Shown here piece after piece: positions 43,019 to 56,100 of a DNA stretch of 64,000 bases. Position numbers and translations under genes: made by a program. The notes beneath the pieces were generated by a model. That model did no database searches, was not told the DNA's origin, and saw only the letters and a list, made by a program, of their open reading frames with translations. Positions within the stretch are counted from its first letter, which is position 1; each line of letters begins with the position of its first letter. Source of the stretch: Cyathus striatus (taxonomy: Eukaryota > Basidiomycota > Agaricomycetes > Agaricales > Nidulariaceae); assembly GCA_025738555.1 (NCBI GenBank), contig JAOVFP010000005.1:5828001-5892000 (forward strand), in the 5' to 3' direction.

Positions 43019-44248
43019 CAGTTGCCCGGATAGAAGTCCCCGAGGACATCGTAGTCGTCTGGATCCTCTGTCTTGAGGAGGTGTTCCTCCCATGCCTGTT
43101 CCCCCGACTTACCATTGGGTCGAATTCTGCAGAAGTAGAACTTCTCTGATTTGACCTTCCAGCCCCCTCTCTCTCTCTTGTCGTTCCTCCCTGTGGGAAC
43201 AGAACCCCTTCCCATCCTTCGGCTCCCTCTGCCTCTTGATCTCACTCCGTCGTTCAGTATAGCAGAATCCCTTGTAATGTGAGGCGCAGCCCTCCTTCCT
43301 GCAGGGATCTGGGCTGATGGACCTAGAATTTGCCTCCACGCACTCCTTCATTCGGGAGTATATGGTGGTAAGGGGGTGTCTCTTCATGGGGGGGTACGGT
43401 CATTGTGGAGTGAAGTGATTGGGACAAGAGGGGGTGGTGTGCCCAGGGGCATTTTGATAACAGTGGTTGCACTGATAGTCTGGGCAGTCCTTCTTAATGT
43501 GTGTTGTGCTGTTGCAGAGGAAGCAATGTTGATCGGGGTTGGAGATGGACTTCTGGATGGGAGGGCACTCGTCGGGTAGAGAGTTGCTGGTGGCGGCAAG
43601 ATAGGGCGCCAGGGGGTCGCTGGCTGAGATGGAGCCTCGGGTTCAGATGTCTCTGTACTGTTTGGAAGTGGTATGTTTTCGGAGAGAGTGAGATTGTGGA
43701 TGGAGGTAGAAACCGTCTCCAATATGACTGACTCCAAGTTCGCTGTTCGGCTTATCGTCCTCAGCTCTCTTACTGTTGCTATCATTAGAGGGGTTGCTTT
43801 GGTGGATCAGTGCGAGTCGTTGGTGTGCAAAGGAGGGACTAGAGGTACCCAGTGCGTCTAAGAACTGTGCCACTTCAGTGGCACGATGCAATCCTGCATC
43901 GAACATCCCCTGAATGGCATTGACCTGATTCCTTCTACAGGCATTCTCCATCTCTAGTGCTTCTCTGAAGATGTCGAACTGGGTAACTAGGGTGTTCCTG
44001 TTTGGCAAGTCAGAGAGGTAGTTTCGAGTAGAAGTTAGTTGATGGTCGGGTACGCTTTGCAAGGCATTGCGATATTCATTAATGAGTTCAAGGGGTGCAG
44101 TGGGTTGTTCAAGTAAGGAATGTCGGTAGTTAATGTTGGCGATGATAGGGGGAAGAACAAGAGGTTCAGCTGAATGGATGAAGGTGGGGCAGGCATTTTC
44201 AGTGGAAAGGAGAGAGCCAGTAGAAGAAGAGATGTTGTTGGAAGACAT
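43019..44248 (-). pseudogene. Gypsy third ORF, gag-like with tandem zinc knuckles
   Basis: The frame starts MSSNNISSSTGS at 44248 and runs to a TGA after KQYRDI (43643-43645). In the same frame it continues through SASDPLAPYLAATSNSLPDE to two knuckles: CFLCNSTTHIKKDC (C-x2-C-x4-H-x4-C) and CNHCYQNAPGHTTPSC (C-x2-C-x6-H-x4-C). Another stop, TGA, follows after HFTPQ, and then a basic, Cys-containing tail (RKEGCASHYKGFCY). It lies between the chromodomain and the 3' LTR, the place where env-like genes occur, yet its content is nucleocapsid-like. I do not know a named family for it. Confidence 0.6.
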
Positions 44249-44303
44249 TTGAAAGGTTTGATATGACTGGTTAATCGTTGGCAGTTTGTAGTAAACTGTC
44301 TAT

Positions 44304-47300
44304 TCAGTTTAGACCAGCCTTCTTCTTATAGTCTTTTAACAATTCTTGAGCATTGCTCAAGTATTCTTCATGTACCCATTCATCTTTTGCTGATGAATAT
44401 CCTTTCCATCGTATCCTGTACCGCATGACTGGTTCTGTATGTTGATTTTTTCTTTTCTTGGGTATCTTGTGGCCCACAATAGCTTCGATTTCCCATTCTG
44501 GTTCGGCTTCAACAAGATCCGGAGGGGGTTCTAAGAAGTTTTTCCCATGGATGGCAGTTTCAATGTATGGCATGAGAAGAACAGTGTTGAAAACAGGGTG
44601 AATGGTTCATTGTTCTGGGAGTTCCAATTTATACGTATAAGGTGCCAGTTTCTCAATGATTTTAAAAGGTCCTTCTCATCATGGTGCCATTTTTCTGGAA
44701 GGGTAAGATATGGATAGGTTTTTTGTGTCAAGCCATACCATATCTCCAACTTCATACTTTGTAAATCCTCATCTTTGTGCTTCGCGAGTCTTCTGTTGAG
44801 CAATTTGGATGAGAGCTTGTGCCTCTTTTCTGGCTTTGGCCATATCATCTATTCTGATTTCCGCTTCTTTGACGTAAGTGGTGTCTCTCACTGTGGGAGT
44901 GATGATTGGTTCATATCTGTGCAATAAATAAAATGGGAATTTCTGTGTGACTGAGTTAACTTGAGCATTTCATGAGATTTCTGCTTCTGGGATGTGGTTT
45001 GCCCATTCATGTTGTCTTGTGCTACAGAAGCATCGAAGGTAGGTTTTGATTTCTTGGTTCATCCTTTCTGTTTGCCTGTCAGTTTGAGGGTGGTAAGCGG
45101 TAGATCCTTTCCATTTGATTTTGTGGAAATGAAGTATTGCTTGAAATACTTCTGCTACAAATCGTGTATCTCGGTCAGAGATGATGGAGTTGGGGTGGCT
45201 GTATCATCTGTAGAGCATTTTTCAGATGAGAGTTGCCATTCTTTCCGCATTAAGACCTTTCATGATGCAAGGTTTTAAAATTACCCCCTTAGTAGACCCA
45301 TGGTTGACCATGACCATGATAGCATCAAATCCCTTGGATTTAGGCAAGTCAGTGATAAAATCCATGGAAACTTGTGAGAATGGTCGAGTTGTTTCAGGTA
45401 TAGGGATGGGGTTAATAGAAGGTTTGGGTCTTCGGTCATAATGCATTTGTTGACAGGTTGTGCATCCAGCTATGTATTGTTTAACAAATATTCCCATTCC
45501 AGGCCACCAGTATTCCTTTTTGACTTCTTTTTCGGTAGAGCTTCATCCATGATGTCCAGCAGGTAGGCTATCATGTTTCAGAGCTACTATGCTTCGTCTT
45601 AGTTCTTTGTCTTCATGAACATAGACACAATCTCTGAAAAGGATTAGTCCACTTTCAAGTCGCCAGTTGTCTAAAGAGGACTGGATAGGTGGTATGTCTT
45701 TTGCTTCAATGGCCGTAATTATTTTTTGTCCAAAATTGTCTTTTTCAGTTTGGTTTATGACTAAGTCTCGGAGTTCAGTAGAGATGAGGTTAATTCATAG
45801 GTCTGCTTCTAAAATGTTAGCAAACCAGTTTTCGTATTCTGTGTCCAAAGTGTTTATGAACCAGTGGTTGGGCAAGACTATTAGACCTTTATTTTCTTGT
45901 TCCTTGTCGGGTGTTAAGTCTGGTCATCATGAAATCATGTCAGCTTTGAGGTTCTTTCTCCCTTGGATATGTTGCATGTTGATCTCAAATTCTGATAAGA
46001 AGAGGGACCATTGTGCTTGTTGTCTGGTGACTTTTTGAGGTTCTTGATAGTACTTCAGGTTTTCATGATCAGAAAATACCACGATTTTGTTTGGATGTCC
46101 TTCAAGTAAATGTTGCCATGCCTTAAAGCTGTGTACGATGGCATAAAGTTCTTTGTTGTATATTTGATAATTTCATTCGGTTGCCATAAACATGTGAGAT
46201 ATATATCCACATGGTTTCCAAAATCTGTTTTCGTCTTCTTGTTTAAGGACTGCACCAGTGGTGTAATCAGATGCATCGACGAGCATGGTAAAAGGTTTCT
46301 CTGGGTCTGGTATCCTGAGGATTGGTTCTTTTAAGAAGGCTTCTTTGAGGTCATCAAAGGCCAATTGTTGTTCCTTGCTCCAGTTCCATTGTTCCGTATT
46401 TCTGGTTAGTTTGAGAATAGGTTCAATTCTCTTGCTATAACAAGGAATAAATTGGCAATAGAAGTTACAGAATCCTGCAAATGATTGAATTTCTTTGACT
46501 TTGGTAGGGGCAGGCCAGTTGGCTATTCCGGCAAGTTTCTTTGGGTCCATTGCAATGTTGTTTGGGGTGATGATAATTCTGAGATAATCAACTTCTGTTA
46601 CTTCAAAAGAACATTTTTCTGGTTTTGCAAATAACCCATTGTCACGAAGTATCTGAAGAATTTCTTGTGTTATCTTCTGGTGAAGTTCAAGGTCGTTCTT
46701 TGTGAAGATGAGTATATCGTCTAGATATACACAAACGAGTCCCTGGGAAATATAGTCTTCAAGCAGATGATTGATCATTCGCATAAAGGTTGCCGGTGAG
46801 TTACAGAGTCCAAAGAACATGACTGTAGGTTTAAAAATGCCTCTTTTGGTGACAAAGGCAGCTTTCGACCTGTCTTCAGGAATGATTTGCACTTTGTTAT
46901 ATGCTCCTTGGAGATCCATTTTTGTAAATAGGTCAGCACCTTTTAGGTCTTCTATCAATTGTTTGATATGAGGCAGTGGGTAACGATCTTTAATGGTTCC
47001 ATTATTTAGGTAGTGATAATCCTAGCATGGTCGCATGTCTTCCGTGTCCTTTTTCCCTACAAAGAAGAACCCTGCAGTGTTCTCAGCATCAGTGGAATCC
47101 AGTTGAACTTCTTCAATATATCCCTTTTGAAGGTTTTCATCAATGAATTCATTCATTGTTTGTTCCTCTTTTATGCTGAGAGGGTATATCCTGCTTTTGC
47201 AAGGTATGAAGTCCTTTTTCATCTGAATATGGTGATTCCATGGTTGTGAAGGTGGGAATTCTTCAGAGGTGTCCTTATCAAATATATCCTTATAATCCTG

Positions 47301-48248
47301 AAGGTGTTCTGGTACCATTTGTTCAAAGGTTTTCTTGATTTTTTTGGGTTCATAGGATAGCCATTGTGAGATCGTCTGTTTTACTCTGATAGGGATTCCA
47401 TATTTTTCAAATAAGGGTTCCTTTGTTTCATAAGACATGCCTAGTCCGTGTTCCAAGATAAAGGGATCTTCGATTTCTGTTAGGAAAGTTCGTAAATGAA
47501 TGCTTTCAGCAGTCATTTCTTTGAGGTCTTCCTCTTCAGCATCATTTATTTGCATCCAATATATTTCAATAGGATTCCAGTTGTCCTGTAATGGTAAGTT
47601 CAGGATTTCAATCATCTTCTCATTGGGGATTCTTGTATCCTCAAGAGAATACCTATAATCTTGAGGGAGTGTTTCCATTTGCTCTTTCTCCGATTCATCA
47701 GGTATTTCTTCAATAGAAGCCGGTAGTCCTAATCGTTTTATTTCCACAGTGGGTTTTGTCATTTTCATTCGAGCAATGGAAATAGACTCTGCAAATTTTC
47801 AGTTAAATTCCTTGTCCAATTGCATCTGGTCAATTTTCAAGGTTCCTTCCTTCCAGTTTATTTGAGGATTAGTTTGTTCCAAGAAAGGGTAGCCCATGAT
47901 GACTGATTCGTTTCCTAGTCCAGAAAGGTAAAATCAGGTAGGAATAGTGGCAGTTCCTACTTTCACTTTGTTGTCAACGTAGTGTGAGATATATCCCTTT
48001 TTGTTCAGGGTTCCATCTGCATTGTATACCAGTGTTAGTTTTTTCAATGGTTGCGGAGTAAGGTTAAATTTTTTTGCAGTTGCTCAGCTCATAAAGTTTC
48101 CTCCAGCCCCTGAGTCAATCAAGGCAGGAACAGATCTCACATTTCCTAATGTAACAGGAACCTGCATAGTATTTCGTTCAATATCAGCTATAATTACATT
48201 GGAAAGTAGAATAGGAGGTCCTACAGTGGGATTAATAGTCCTCCTTAT
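44304..48248 (-). pseudogene. Gypsy pol: protease, RT, RNase H, integrase, chromodomain
   Basis: Minus-strand domains in order: protease ALIDSGAGGNFM (about 48118-48080); RT with FTKMDLQGAYNKVQI, FGLCNSPATF and VYLDDILIF (46958-46173, plus its N-terminal part 47768-47022); RNase H core FTMLVDASDYTTGAVL; integrase zinc region with CTTCQQMHYD and VSMDFITDLPKSKGFDAI (45497-45222); chromodomain YRIRWKGYSSAKDEWVHEEYL (44573-44304). Stops include 48084-48086, 47934-47936, 47799-47801, 45924-45929 (two in a row), 45795-45797 and 45543-45545, all TGA where Arg CGA fits, plus TAG at about 47020. Confidence 0.85.
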
Positions 48249-48371
48249 TGAAAACCCATCTTGTTGATACTTTCAAAGTATTCAACTTGTTCGGCTCCTG
48301 GGAGTTCTGTAACTCAGAGCCTCATTTCTTTGGCAAGATCTTTTCCCATCATCTTTTTGATAAAAGGGTTG

Positions 48372-49651
48372 TTATTCTTGGTGCCAGTTCAGGGAGTCAT
48401 TTCTCCCTTGTTTCATTGTGGGCATTGCTGGGCCATGTGTCCCCTGACTCTGCAGTTGAAACATTTCCCAGCTTGCAAGTATTCTCCTTGTGTTTTTGCA
48501 TCTAATCGGTTTATCTCCATATGATCTACATCCATGGCATTCAGATCCTGAGTTGTTGTCTTTGGTCAAGGTGCAAAGTATCCCCTTCGTCCTGTTTTGT
48601 TGTATTGTTGTATCTGTCTGTAGTTTTGGTCAAATTTTCTGGCATCGTCTTGCCATTTTGCGATTGTGTCAGGGATATCTTTCTGAGTGTGGATACTTTG
48701 TAGAAGAGGTTGATTAAGACCTGCTTTAAAAAGATCCATCTTTGTGAAGTCATTGAGTCCTTCTACATGGCTGATGAGTATTTCAAATTCTGTGATGTAT
48801 TCATCAGCCGTTCCTTTTCCTTGGGTTAAGTTTTGAAGTTTGTGGAAGGCTTCATCTTTTTCATCGACAGGGTCGAAGTTTTTCTTGAAGTCTTCCTTGA
48901 AAGCTACCCAAGTTCCTAGTTTGGGCGTGTCCTCTTTGAACATTTTGTTCTGTTTCTTTTCCTTCCAGTTTCCTGCGATTCCTCCCCCAATGTATGACAT
49001 GGCATACATTATTTTCTTTGCATCCATGTCATAGATTTTGTTGTTTATGAGGAAGTAAGATTCGACATCTCGGAGCCATTTCTTGGATTTTTTCTTGTCT
49101 CCCTCAAAGATGGATGGGGGATTCAACCTTAGTTCTTTATCGTTGACCTTGGGTGCTTCTTGGCTGGACATGCTGGCATCTGATTCTTGTTCTGATATTT
49201 TGGAGGGTGTTGTAGAGATGGGAAGTGGAGGATATCCTTCGTCTGCTGTGACATATTCGTCATTATCAGGTGGTTGGTTCTTCTTTAAGTGTTCAACTAG
49301 TTCTTGAGCTAGAAAAGTTTCTGGGGTCCATTGGGTAGGGTTCCATTGCGTCGGGGTCGGTTCTTTTGAAAAGAACTGTCTGGGTGTGGGAATTCGTGAT
49401 AGTGTGGGTTTCGAAGTTGTGGTATCGACTACTCATTTCCCAATGGGTTTGCTCGAGCTAGTGATAGATGCAAATGGGTTTAAGCTTCCTCCCTCTTGTG
49501 GTGAGGTCCATATAAGTCCTTCTGGTTGGGACTTCGGCTTCTCTTCGCCTTCTGAGTCAGAACTCTCTGGAGCTATGAATCTCCAGGGGGTTGTCATTGT
49601 TTTGGTTTGATATATCAGGGTGCTGCACTGAGTAGTGCAAGCAGTCGGCAA
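48372..49651 (-). pseudogene. Gypsy gag
   Basis: Starts MPTACTTQC at 49651. A TGA (49433-49435) follows SSSKPIGK. The capsid part contains FEGDKKKSKKWLRDVESYFL, MSYIGGGIAGNW and FKKNFDPVDEKDEAFHKLQ. After another TGA comes the zinc knuckle CFNCRVRGHMAQQC (C-x2-C-x4-H-x4-C). The layout is normal for Gypsy gag, and the breaks are again TGA for CGA. Confidence 0.82.
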
Positions 49652-49662
49652 GCTTCAGCTTT

Positions 49663-50143
49663 TGTTATGATAAAGTTCTGGTTGGGACGTTTATCGTACA
49701 AGTCCGATAGTCATGTGATTTACAAGTTCAAAGAACAAGTTAATCAGTATCAAGTTCGAGTCTCTATTCACGAGCTCTTAAGTTGATTAGACTTAAGTAT
49801 GAGCGAAGTGAATGAATCAAAGTAAGACTAGTTTGATTTAAACTGAAGCTTGAGCTCTATAGCCCAAGTTACTACCATTTAAATACAAACGAGTTTGTAC
49901 TAATAATAAGTAGAAATGTAATTAAATAAGTCATGATGCTGCACATCGACTGTGCATTACTGCAGTGCAGTAAGAAGAGAGAAAAGTAAACTAAGTAAGG
50001 TAAAACAACTCAAGATGAGTCAAGAAGAATGACAACTGTGTAAGTAAGAAGTTTTATGTTTGGTATCAAAGGTGATACCAAACAAGTTGATAAAATGTAA
50101 AGAAATCAAATGTAAATAGAAGAGAGTAAAGAAAATCATAACA
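49663..50143 (-). repeat. Gypsy 5' LTR
   Basis: 481 bp, TGTTATGATAAAG to CATAACA, the same length as its partner at 42492-42972. Confidence 0.92.
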
Positions 50144-50148
50144 TTTAC

Positions 50149-50559
50149 ACCATTGAGTGAGTTCAGAGAAGAGAGTGTGTGCATCATCTTCTTTGTCAAG
50201 GAATACTGTGGTGTCATCTGCAAAGAGATTGATTTGCAGTGGGTTGGAGAGTCCTGGGAGGTCAAGACCTGTTATGGCAGATGCACGAATGTGGCTAGCT
50301 AGTGATTCAATTGCAATGTTAAATAGGAGGCAGGAGAGGGGATCTCCTTGTTGTACTCCCTGGATGATGAGGTAGCCCAGACCAATAATTCCATTGAGAA
50401 TGATTTTTGTATGTGCCCCAGTGTATAGGGCTTTCATGGAGTTTATATATTCATTTGGGAACCCCAGTTTTTTTAGTGATTTCCAGAGAAAGTCATGGTG
50501 GATACAGTCATAGGCTTTCTCTTGGTCAAGACAGACAATGGCCCCAGGGGTGTTAGTAG
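50149..50559 (-). pseudogene. LINE RT core segment
   Basis: The minus strand encodes NTPGAIVCLDQEKAYDCIHH, the RT aspartate region. It continues with IQGVQQGDPLSCLLFNIAIE and INLFADDTTVFLDKED, the FADD catalytic box of non-LTR RTs. The piece is bounded by the Gypsy (left) and the Plavaka (right). Confidence 0.85.
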
Positions 50560-51226
50560 TTCATCACTAAATTCTGGAGAATATTGTGCGACCGCATCAT
50601 ACAGTATAACTTGCCATAAGTGGTATATGTTGACATTACCTTATAGCTATATGATGCTGCAAGATGCAGCCATGTGTGGCCACCCCAAATTTCATAATTT
50701 GTACAGTAGCCTCATATATCTTTGTACAGGTTAGAGACACTCATGAGGGAGTTGTAATATGACACTAATAATGTGAGCAAGCTATAAAGTTGGGCATTAA
50801 TTGTGAGAAGACCATATAATAATGCCAACAGAATGAGGGATCCATAAGTTTGTCAGTCAGTTGTAAGTGTAGAATCATCTACAAGAGAGAGTATGCATTT
50901 TATATACAATTACAGTGTGTGCATATGTTCACAGTGTGCTTGTGCAGGCTGTATACATGGCATGCAATTAGATTGAGCATCATAAGGGCTTTATAAATGA
51001 GCATGAAAGTATTCAAATGGATGTCATTATGATAAAAATCACAAAATACAATTACAATAGCTATATATGTTGACAATATATTCATCTCTGCATCAACTCT
51101 GCATTTAAACAGCCCTGGCCTCATGCTCATGACGAAGCCTCTGTTCCTTGAGCTTATTCTTGGACTGTGACAGTGTGTTCTGGGGAGCTGCCACAACTGA
51201 TTGTGGAAAAATTCATCTATTGTAAT

Positions 51227-52797
51227 TCAGGAGTCAGTGAAGAACAGTGAGATCATTTGGTGAGTACTATACTGGTTCCACCAAGAAAGTAAATTCTCAG
51301 CACACCTCTTGGCTGTTGGACAGTCAGGCTCTTCAAAGAAATCGACGGGGAAGTTGTAGAAGGCAGGATAGTTGAAGCCTTCAACTTCAGTCTGCCCAGG
51401 AATTTGCACTTGAAAAAGAGAAATGTAGCTGTAAATGAAAATCACTAATAAGTACCTATCCTCATGGGTGATCACTAGTTACTCACCTGTACACAAATAT
51501 AGGCAATTGATCTTGGAGTAACCAGCTTCATATTTATTGCATTGGCTACATCTGACTGATTGCAGCATCTGTTAGGCTTATGGTCCAAAAAGAAATGGCC
51601 ATTTTCAATATCAGAGTCATCATCTGGGCTGACCATATAGCCTTTTGTAGAACTCGGAGAGTTGAAAATGTGTTTATATGCCTAAAAGAATTTGAGTCAG
51701 TAATAGTACATTGTATCAGACTTGAACAACTCATACTGCAGTTAGAAGCTCGTTCTGTAAAAAACCTTGCTCAACATTGTCAGGGTCACCCCTGAAGTTG
51801 CAATACAGAAGTCTACAATAGAAACTGATGCCGAGGCAGGCATCAGGATCACTACCAGACCTGATTTTTGCTCGTGTTCTGTGTAAATAATAAGCACACA
51901 ATTTAACATATAAAGATAAAGCAACTCAGAAAAACTTACTCTTCATCTTCCCATGCCAGCTCAATAGGACAGAGAAGCAGTCCAACTACATCATGTTGAA
52001 TTCCCTAGTTCTCTCAATTATGAGGAAGCAACCGGGGAATAGGATCGAAATGGCCAAAATTGAGCCAGTTAGCAGCGGCAGTTGTCAAAGTCCTGGTGTC
52101 ATGTGCCCTCGCATCATTTGCTTTTGATTTGAGCTGTGTTAGAAACAAATAAGAAGAGGATAAGAGTAATGTATGAATGTGTATACTTACCTCAAAGAAA
52201 TAGCTATTGCACTGGACAGGATTGCATCCACAAGCAATAACAATCTTCTCAAAGTCAGGAACAACTTGACATAATAACTCAATAGCAGTGTGGTTGCGCT
52301 CTTGGCTGTGGTGAATTCACATGGTCATTTAATAAACTGTGCCAAATAACATAGGTAATCAGCATCAATGGTAAACTTACTCGCATTTCAAACCCTCAAC
52401 CTGCTCCTTAGGCAACTTCACTGGAAATGTATCAGCATAATTCTCTTCTTCAAGACCTGCTTCATGCAAGCACAAATTGGCATACATATTGATAATATTG
52501 CCATACAAGCTAACCAGCCGACAAATGCCTCTTGCAACATTAGAGGCATTGGATTTGTCTCTACAGTAAGGTATGTAAATTAGAATGATTCTTTGCAATG
52601 CTACAAATTACTTACCATTTCCTCTTCTTAGATTCGAGTACATTTATTCTATCCACCAATACAGACTCTTGCACTTCCTGTTGCTCTTCTAATGCTCCCG
52701 GTGAGTGCTGATCACTGTCATCCCCACTTTCATTACTGGAATCAGAACTGGCAGCCTGCTTCTTTCCTTTCCTAGAATGATGGTGTGTGTTGTGCAT
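51227..52797 (-). pseudogene. DUF6698-like gene of the Plavaka element
   Basis: A multi-exon minus-strand gene. The N-terminus is Ser/Asp-rich and ends in a basic KKRKW. Then come RGICRLVSLYGNIINMYANL, FPVKLPKEQVEGLKCER, HDVVGLLLCPIELAWEDE, a GYMVSPDDDSDIENGHFFL stretch, and FYNFPVDFFEEPDCPTAKRC with SWWNQYS near the end. This matches my memory of Agaricomycete DUF6698 proteins linked to DNA transposons. TGA and TAG codons interrupt the exon around 52010-52030, so it is broken. Its role in transposition is unknown. Confidence 0.6.
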
Positions 52798-52803
52798 ATA
52801 TAT

Positions 52804-53079
52804 TGAGCAGGCAAAGGGGAATGTGTGATATGAGTGAATTGATTGATTGGTAGTCTACACCCCAAGTTGGAGGGGTTTATATACCTTTACAATGTGTACT
52901 ACTAATGTACTATTACTTATAATTTTACTAATGTAAACTTATATTTTGTAGTGCGCATCAGAGAGTGCGATAGAGGCAGTGCTCTATTGCGTTCATCCTT
53001 AGAGCTGCCTTGCGGCACTCTTAGTCAGCAACCTCCTCGGCACGGCACACGGAGTTGCTATGTGCCTGTACCTTCAACA
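52804..53079 (-). repeat. Copia 3' LTR
   Basis: 276 bp; on the + strand it runs TGAGCAGGC to CCTTCAACA. Confidence 0.88.
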
Positions 53080-53115
53080 CTCCCCCTCAACTCTGGTGTG
53101 CATTCCAAGTCTAAG

Positions 53116-56100
53116 TCATAAATCTTCGAACTTAGGCTTTGGAAGTGCCTTTGTGAATATATCGGATATGTTGTCTTCAGATGCGCAGTGGCGTATCTCG
53201 ATTTCGTTAGAAATCACTTTCTCGCGTACAAAATGGTGTTGTACATCAATATGCTTGCTGCACGCATGAAAACCAGAATTATGTGAAAAGTCAATTGCAG
53301 ATCGGTTGTCTATGAATAAGCATGTTGGCTTTTGCAATGGTAAGTCTAGTTCAACAAGTATTTTGCGAAGCCAGACTGCATCACGAGTTGCAAGGCCAGC
53401 AGCCATGTACTCGGCTTCCATGGTGGATAATGCAACAGTAGGTTGTTTCTTTGAGCACCATGAGATAGGTCCTCCAGCTAACATAGAAACAAATCCAGAG
53501 ATAGAACGTCGGTCATCAGGATGACCAGCCCAGTCTGAATCTGAGTAGATTTCTGGCTCAATCACTGCTGATGTAATAAGCTTTGAGACATCATATCGGA
53601 TTCCAAGATTTTGAGTACCACATAGGTAGCGAAGTACTCGTTTGAGTGCTCCCCAGTGAATAGGTGAAGGGTTGGACATGAATTGTGCAAGGTGCTGAGC
53701 AGCAAATGCAATATCTGGGCATGTATTGAGTGCTGCCCACATGAGTGATCCAACTCCCTGAGCATAGTCAGGAATATTATATTTTTCACCTTCTGGGGTT
53801 TTTGTAAGTCTGAGACCAGGTTCCATTGGAACCTTTACTGGATGTGCATCCAGCATCCCAAACCTTTCTAATACTTTATGAATATAATGTTTTTGTGTGA
53901 GCATGATAGTTCCATGCTCAATGTCATGGGTGACTTCAATACCAACTATTTTCTTCAAGTCACCCAAATCTGTAAGTGTGAACATTTTGCGAAGTTGCTC
54001 TTTTACTGCGGCAATTTCAGCATCTGTTCCAAAAATAGCCATGTCATCAACATGCACTGCAACAATTGCGAGATTGCCATTGTGTTGCCAGAAATAGACA
54101 CATTGGTCTGAAAGCAACCTTTTGAAGTTCATTTCTAGAAATACTTTGTTGAGCTTCTCATTCCAAGCTCTACCAGATTGTTTGAGACCATATAATGCTT
54201 GTTTTAATAATAGTACTTTTCCTGTATCATCTTCATAGCCTGGGATCTGCTGCATATAAATAGTTTCTTTTAATTCCGCATTTAGGTAAGCGCCAACTAC
54301 ATCAACAACATGCGCGCTAAGTCCCAAAATAGCGGAAATTACAATAAGTAACCGAAGGGTCTCTAGCCGCATTACTGGTGCAAAGGTTTCTTCAAAGTCA
54401 ACTCCTGGTATCTGAGAAAAACCTTTGGCAACTAATCGTGCCTTGTATCGTGTGAGTTTCCCTTCAGAATCTTCTTTAAGTTTATAGACCCATCTGCAGG
54501 CTATGGGGACTCTGTCCTTTGGTAGATCCACTTTTATAAATGTGCCTAATTTATTTAACTGATCCATTTCCTTGTCCATTGCCTTTTTCCATTCAGGCCA
54601 ATCAGGACGACTTTTTGCTTCTTGTAAGGAGGATGGATCATCATATTCATTTGTGCCCAGCAGGACTATATGTTCAGTGAAGTTTGTAATATCAGATTTT
54701 TGCTTCTGTGGTCCATGCACTGCAGGGTTTGCAAGTTTAGCATAATCAACAGGTGGTACATTTCGCTTTGGACGCTCCATGGGAATTTCCGAAGAATCAA
54801 TCTGATTGGGTGCCTCAGGCTTTTCTTGCTGTGCTGGAACATCTTCACCTTGATTGTTGGTGTTAGACTCTTTCTCCCCCTCAATCGAGGTGGAGACAGG
54901 GAGTTCAGCCTGGTCCTGGGGGGTTTCTGGCACATTAACAGAGAATACTACATTCCTTGAGGTCTGAATTTGACAAGTAGCAGGGTTAAAATATCTATAA
55001 CCCTTAGTTGCAGTAGAAATCCCAGTAAAAATATACTTTCTAGATTTTGGATCTAGTTTTGAGTGCTTGCCATCCTGTTGTAAAACCCAACATTCACGCC
55101 CAAATTCTTGTAAAAGTGAAAAATCAGGTTTCTTGTTATTGAAAATTTCTTCAGGCGTTTTTCCATCAGGTAGTGCACGAGTTGGAGATCGATTTTTGAG
55201 ATATGTTGCATAAGCGACTGCTTCTAGCCATAACTGTTTTCGAACATTATTGGTAATCAGCATTGCACGAGTGTGTTCAACAAGTGTTCGGTTTAAGCGC
55301 TCTGCAATGCCATTTTGTGATGGAGAATGTGCTGCTGTAATTTCCAATTCCATGCCATTCTCCAATAGAAAGTCTTTAAATTTCTTGTTGACATATTCCT
55401 TTCCTCCATCAATACGTAGTTTCTTGAGTTTATGGCCAGTCTGTGTTTCAATATATGTTTTGTAATATTTGAAGTTTGTGAGGGCATCTGATTTGTTTTT
55501 CATGAAATAGGTGGCAGTGTGGCGTGACTTTCCATCTGTGAAAGTGATGAAATAGCTAACTCCCCCTATTCCAACAGTTCGTGATGGCCCCCACAAATCT
55601 GATACTGTGAGATCTCCAATTTCAGCAATGTCAGTAAGTGATTCTTTTGGGAAAGGCTTGACATGTTGTTTTGCTTGGACACATGCAGTGCATTGTGCTT
55701 GTAGGGTAATGCCTTCATTAACATCCATGCCAGTAACCATATTCTTATTCTTCAACATTCTAACTGATCCCATATTGAGATGCCCGAGAATACGATGCCA
55801 CTCATCCCAACTTTTGCCTGTCCGCGAAAGGAAAGTTTGGTCTTGTTTGGCAATGGGCTTGATGTGCATGTTATACAAATGCCCAGCTTTAATTCCTTCC
55901 ACAAATACTTCTTTCTTTTCTGGAGATCTGATTTCAATCCAATCTCCATGGAGTAGAATATCAAATTTTCCATCAGTAACACGGGATAGTGACATAAGGT
56001 TATGAGGGGCTGTAGGTACATGTAGCACATCCTTCAGAGTGAGTGGGAAGGATTTGTTACCAACAGTGGAAATAAGGCGGACAGTCCCTCTGCCCAAGGC

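Larger units (their letters stand above)
42492..50143 (-). mobile_element. Ty3/Gypsy LTR retrotransposon with chromodomain
   Basis: A full-length 7.65-kb element on the minus strand with two 481-bp LTRs. TTTAC is duplicated on both sides (42487-42491 and 50144-50148), the normal 5-bp duplication. The order is 5' LTR (right), gag, protease, RT, RNase H, integrase, chromodomain, a third gag-like frame, then 3' LTR (left). GGGGATAA precedes the 3' LTR as a purine tract. It sits inside the LINE RT domain. All frames carry stop codons, mostly TGA for CGA, so it is inactive. Confidence 0.92.
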
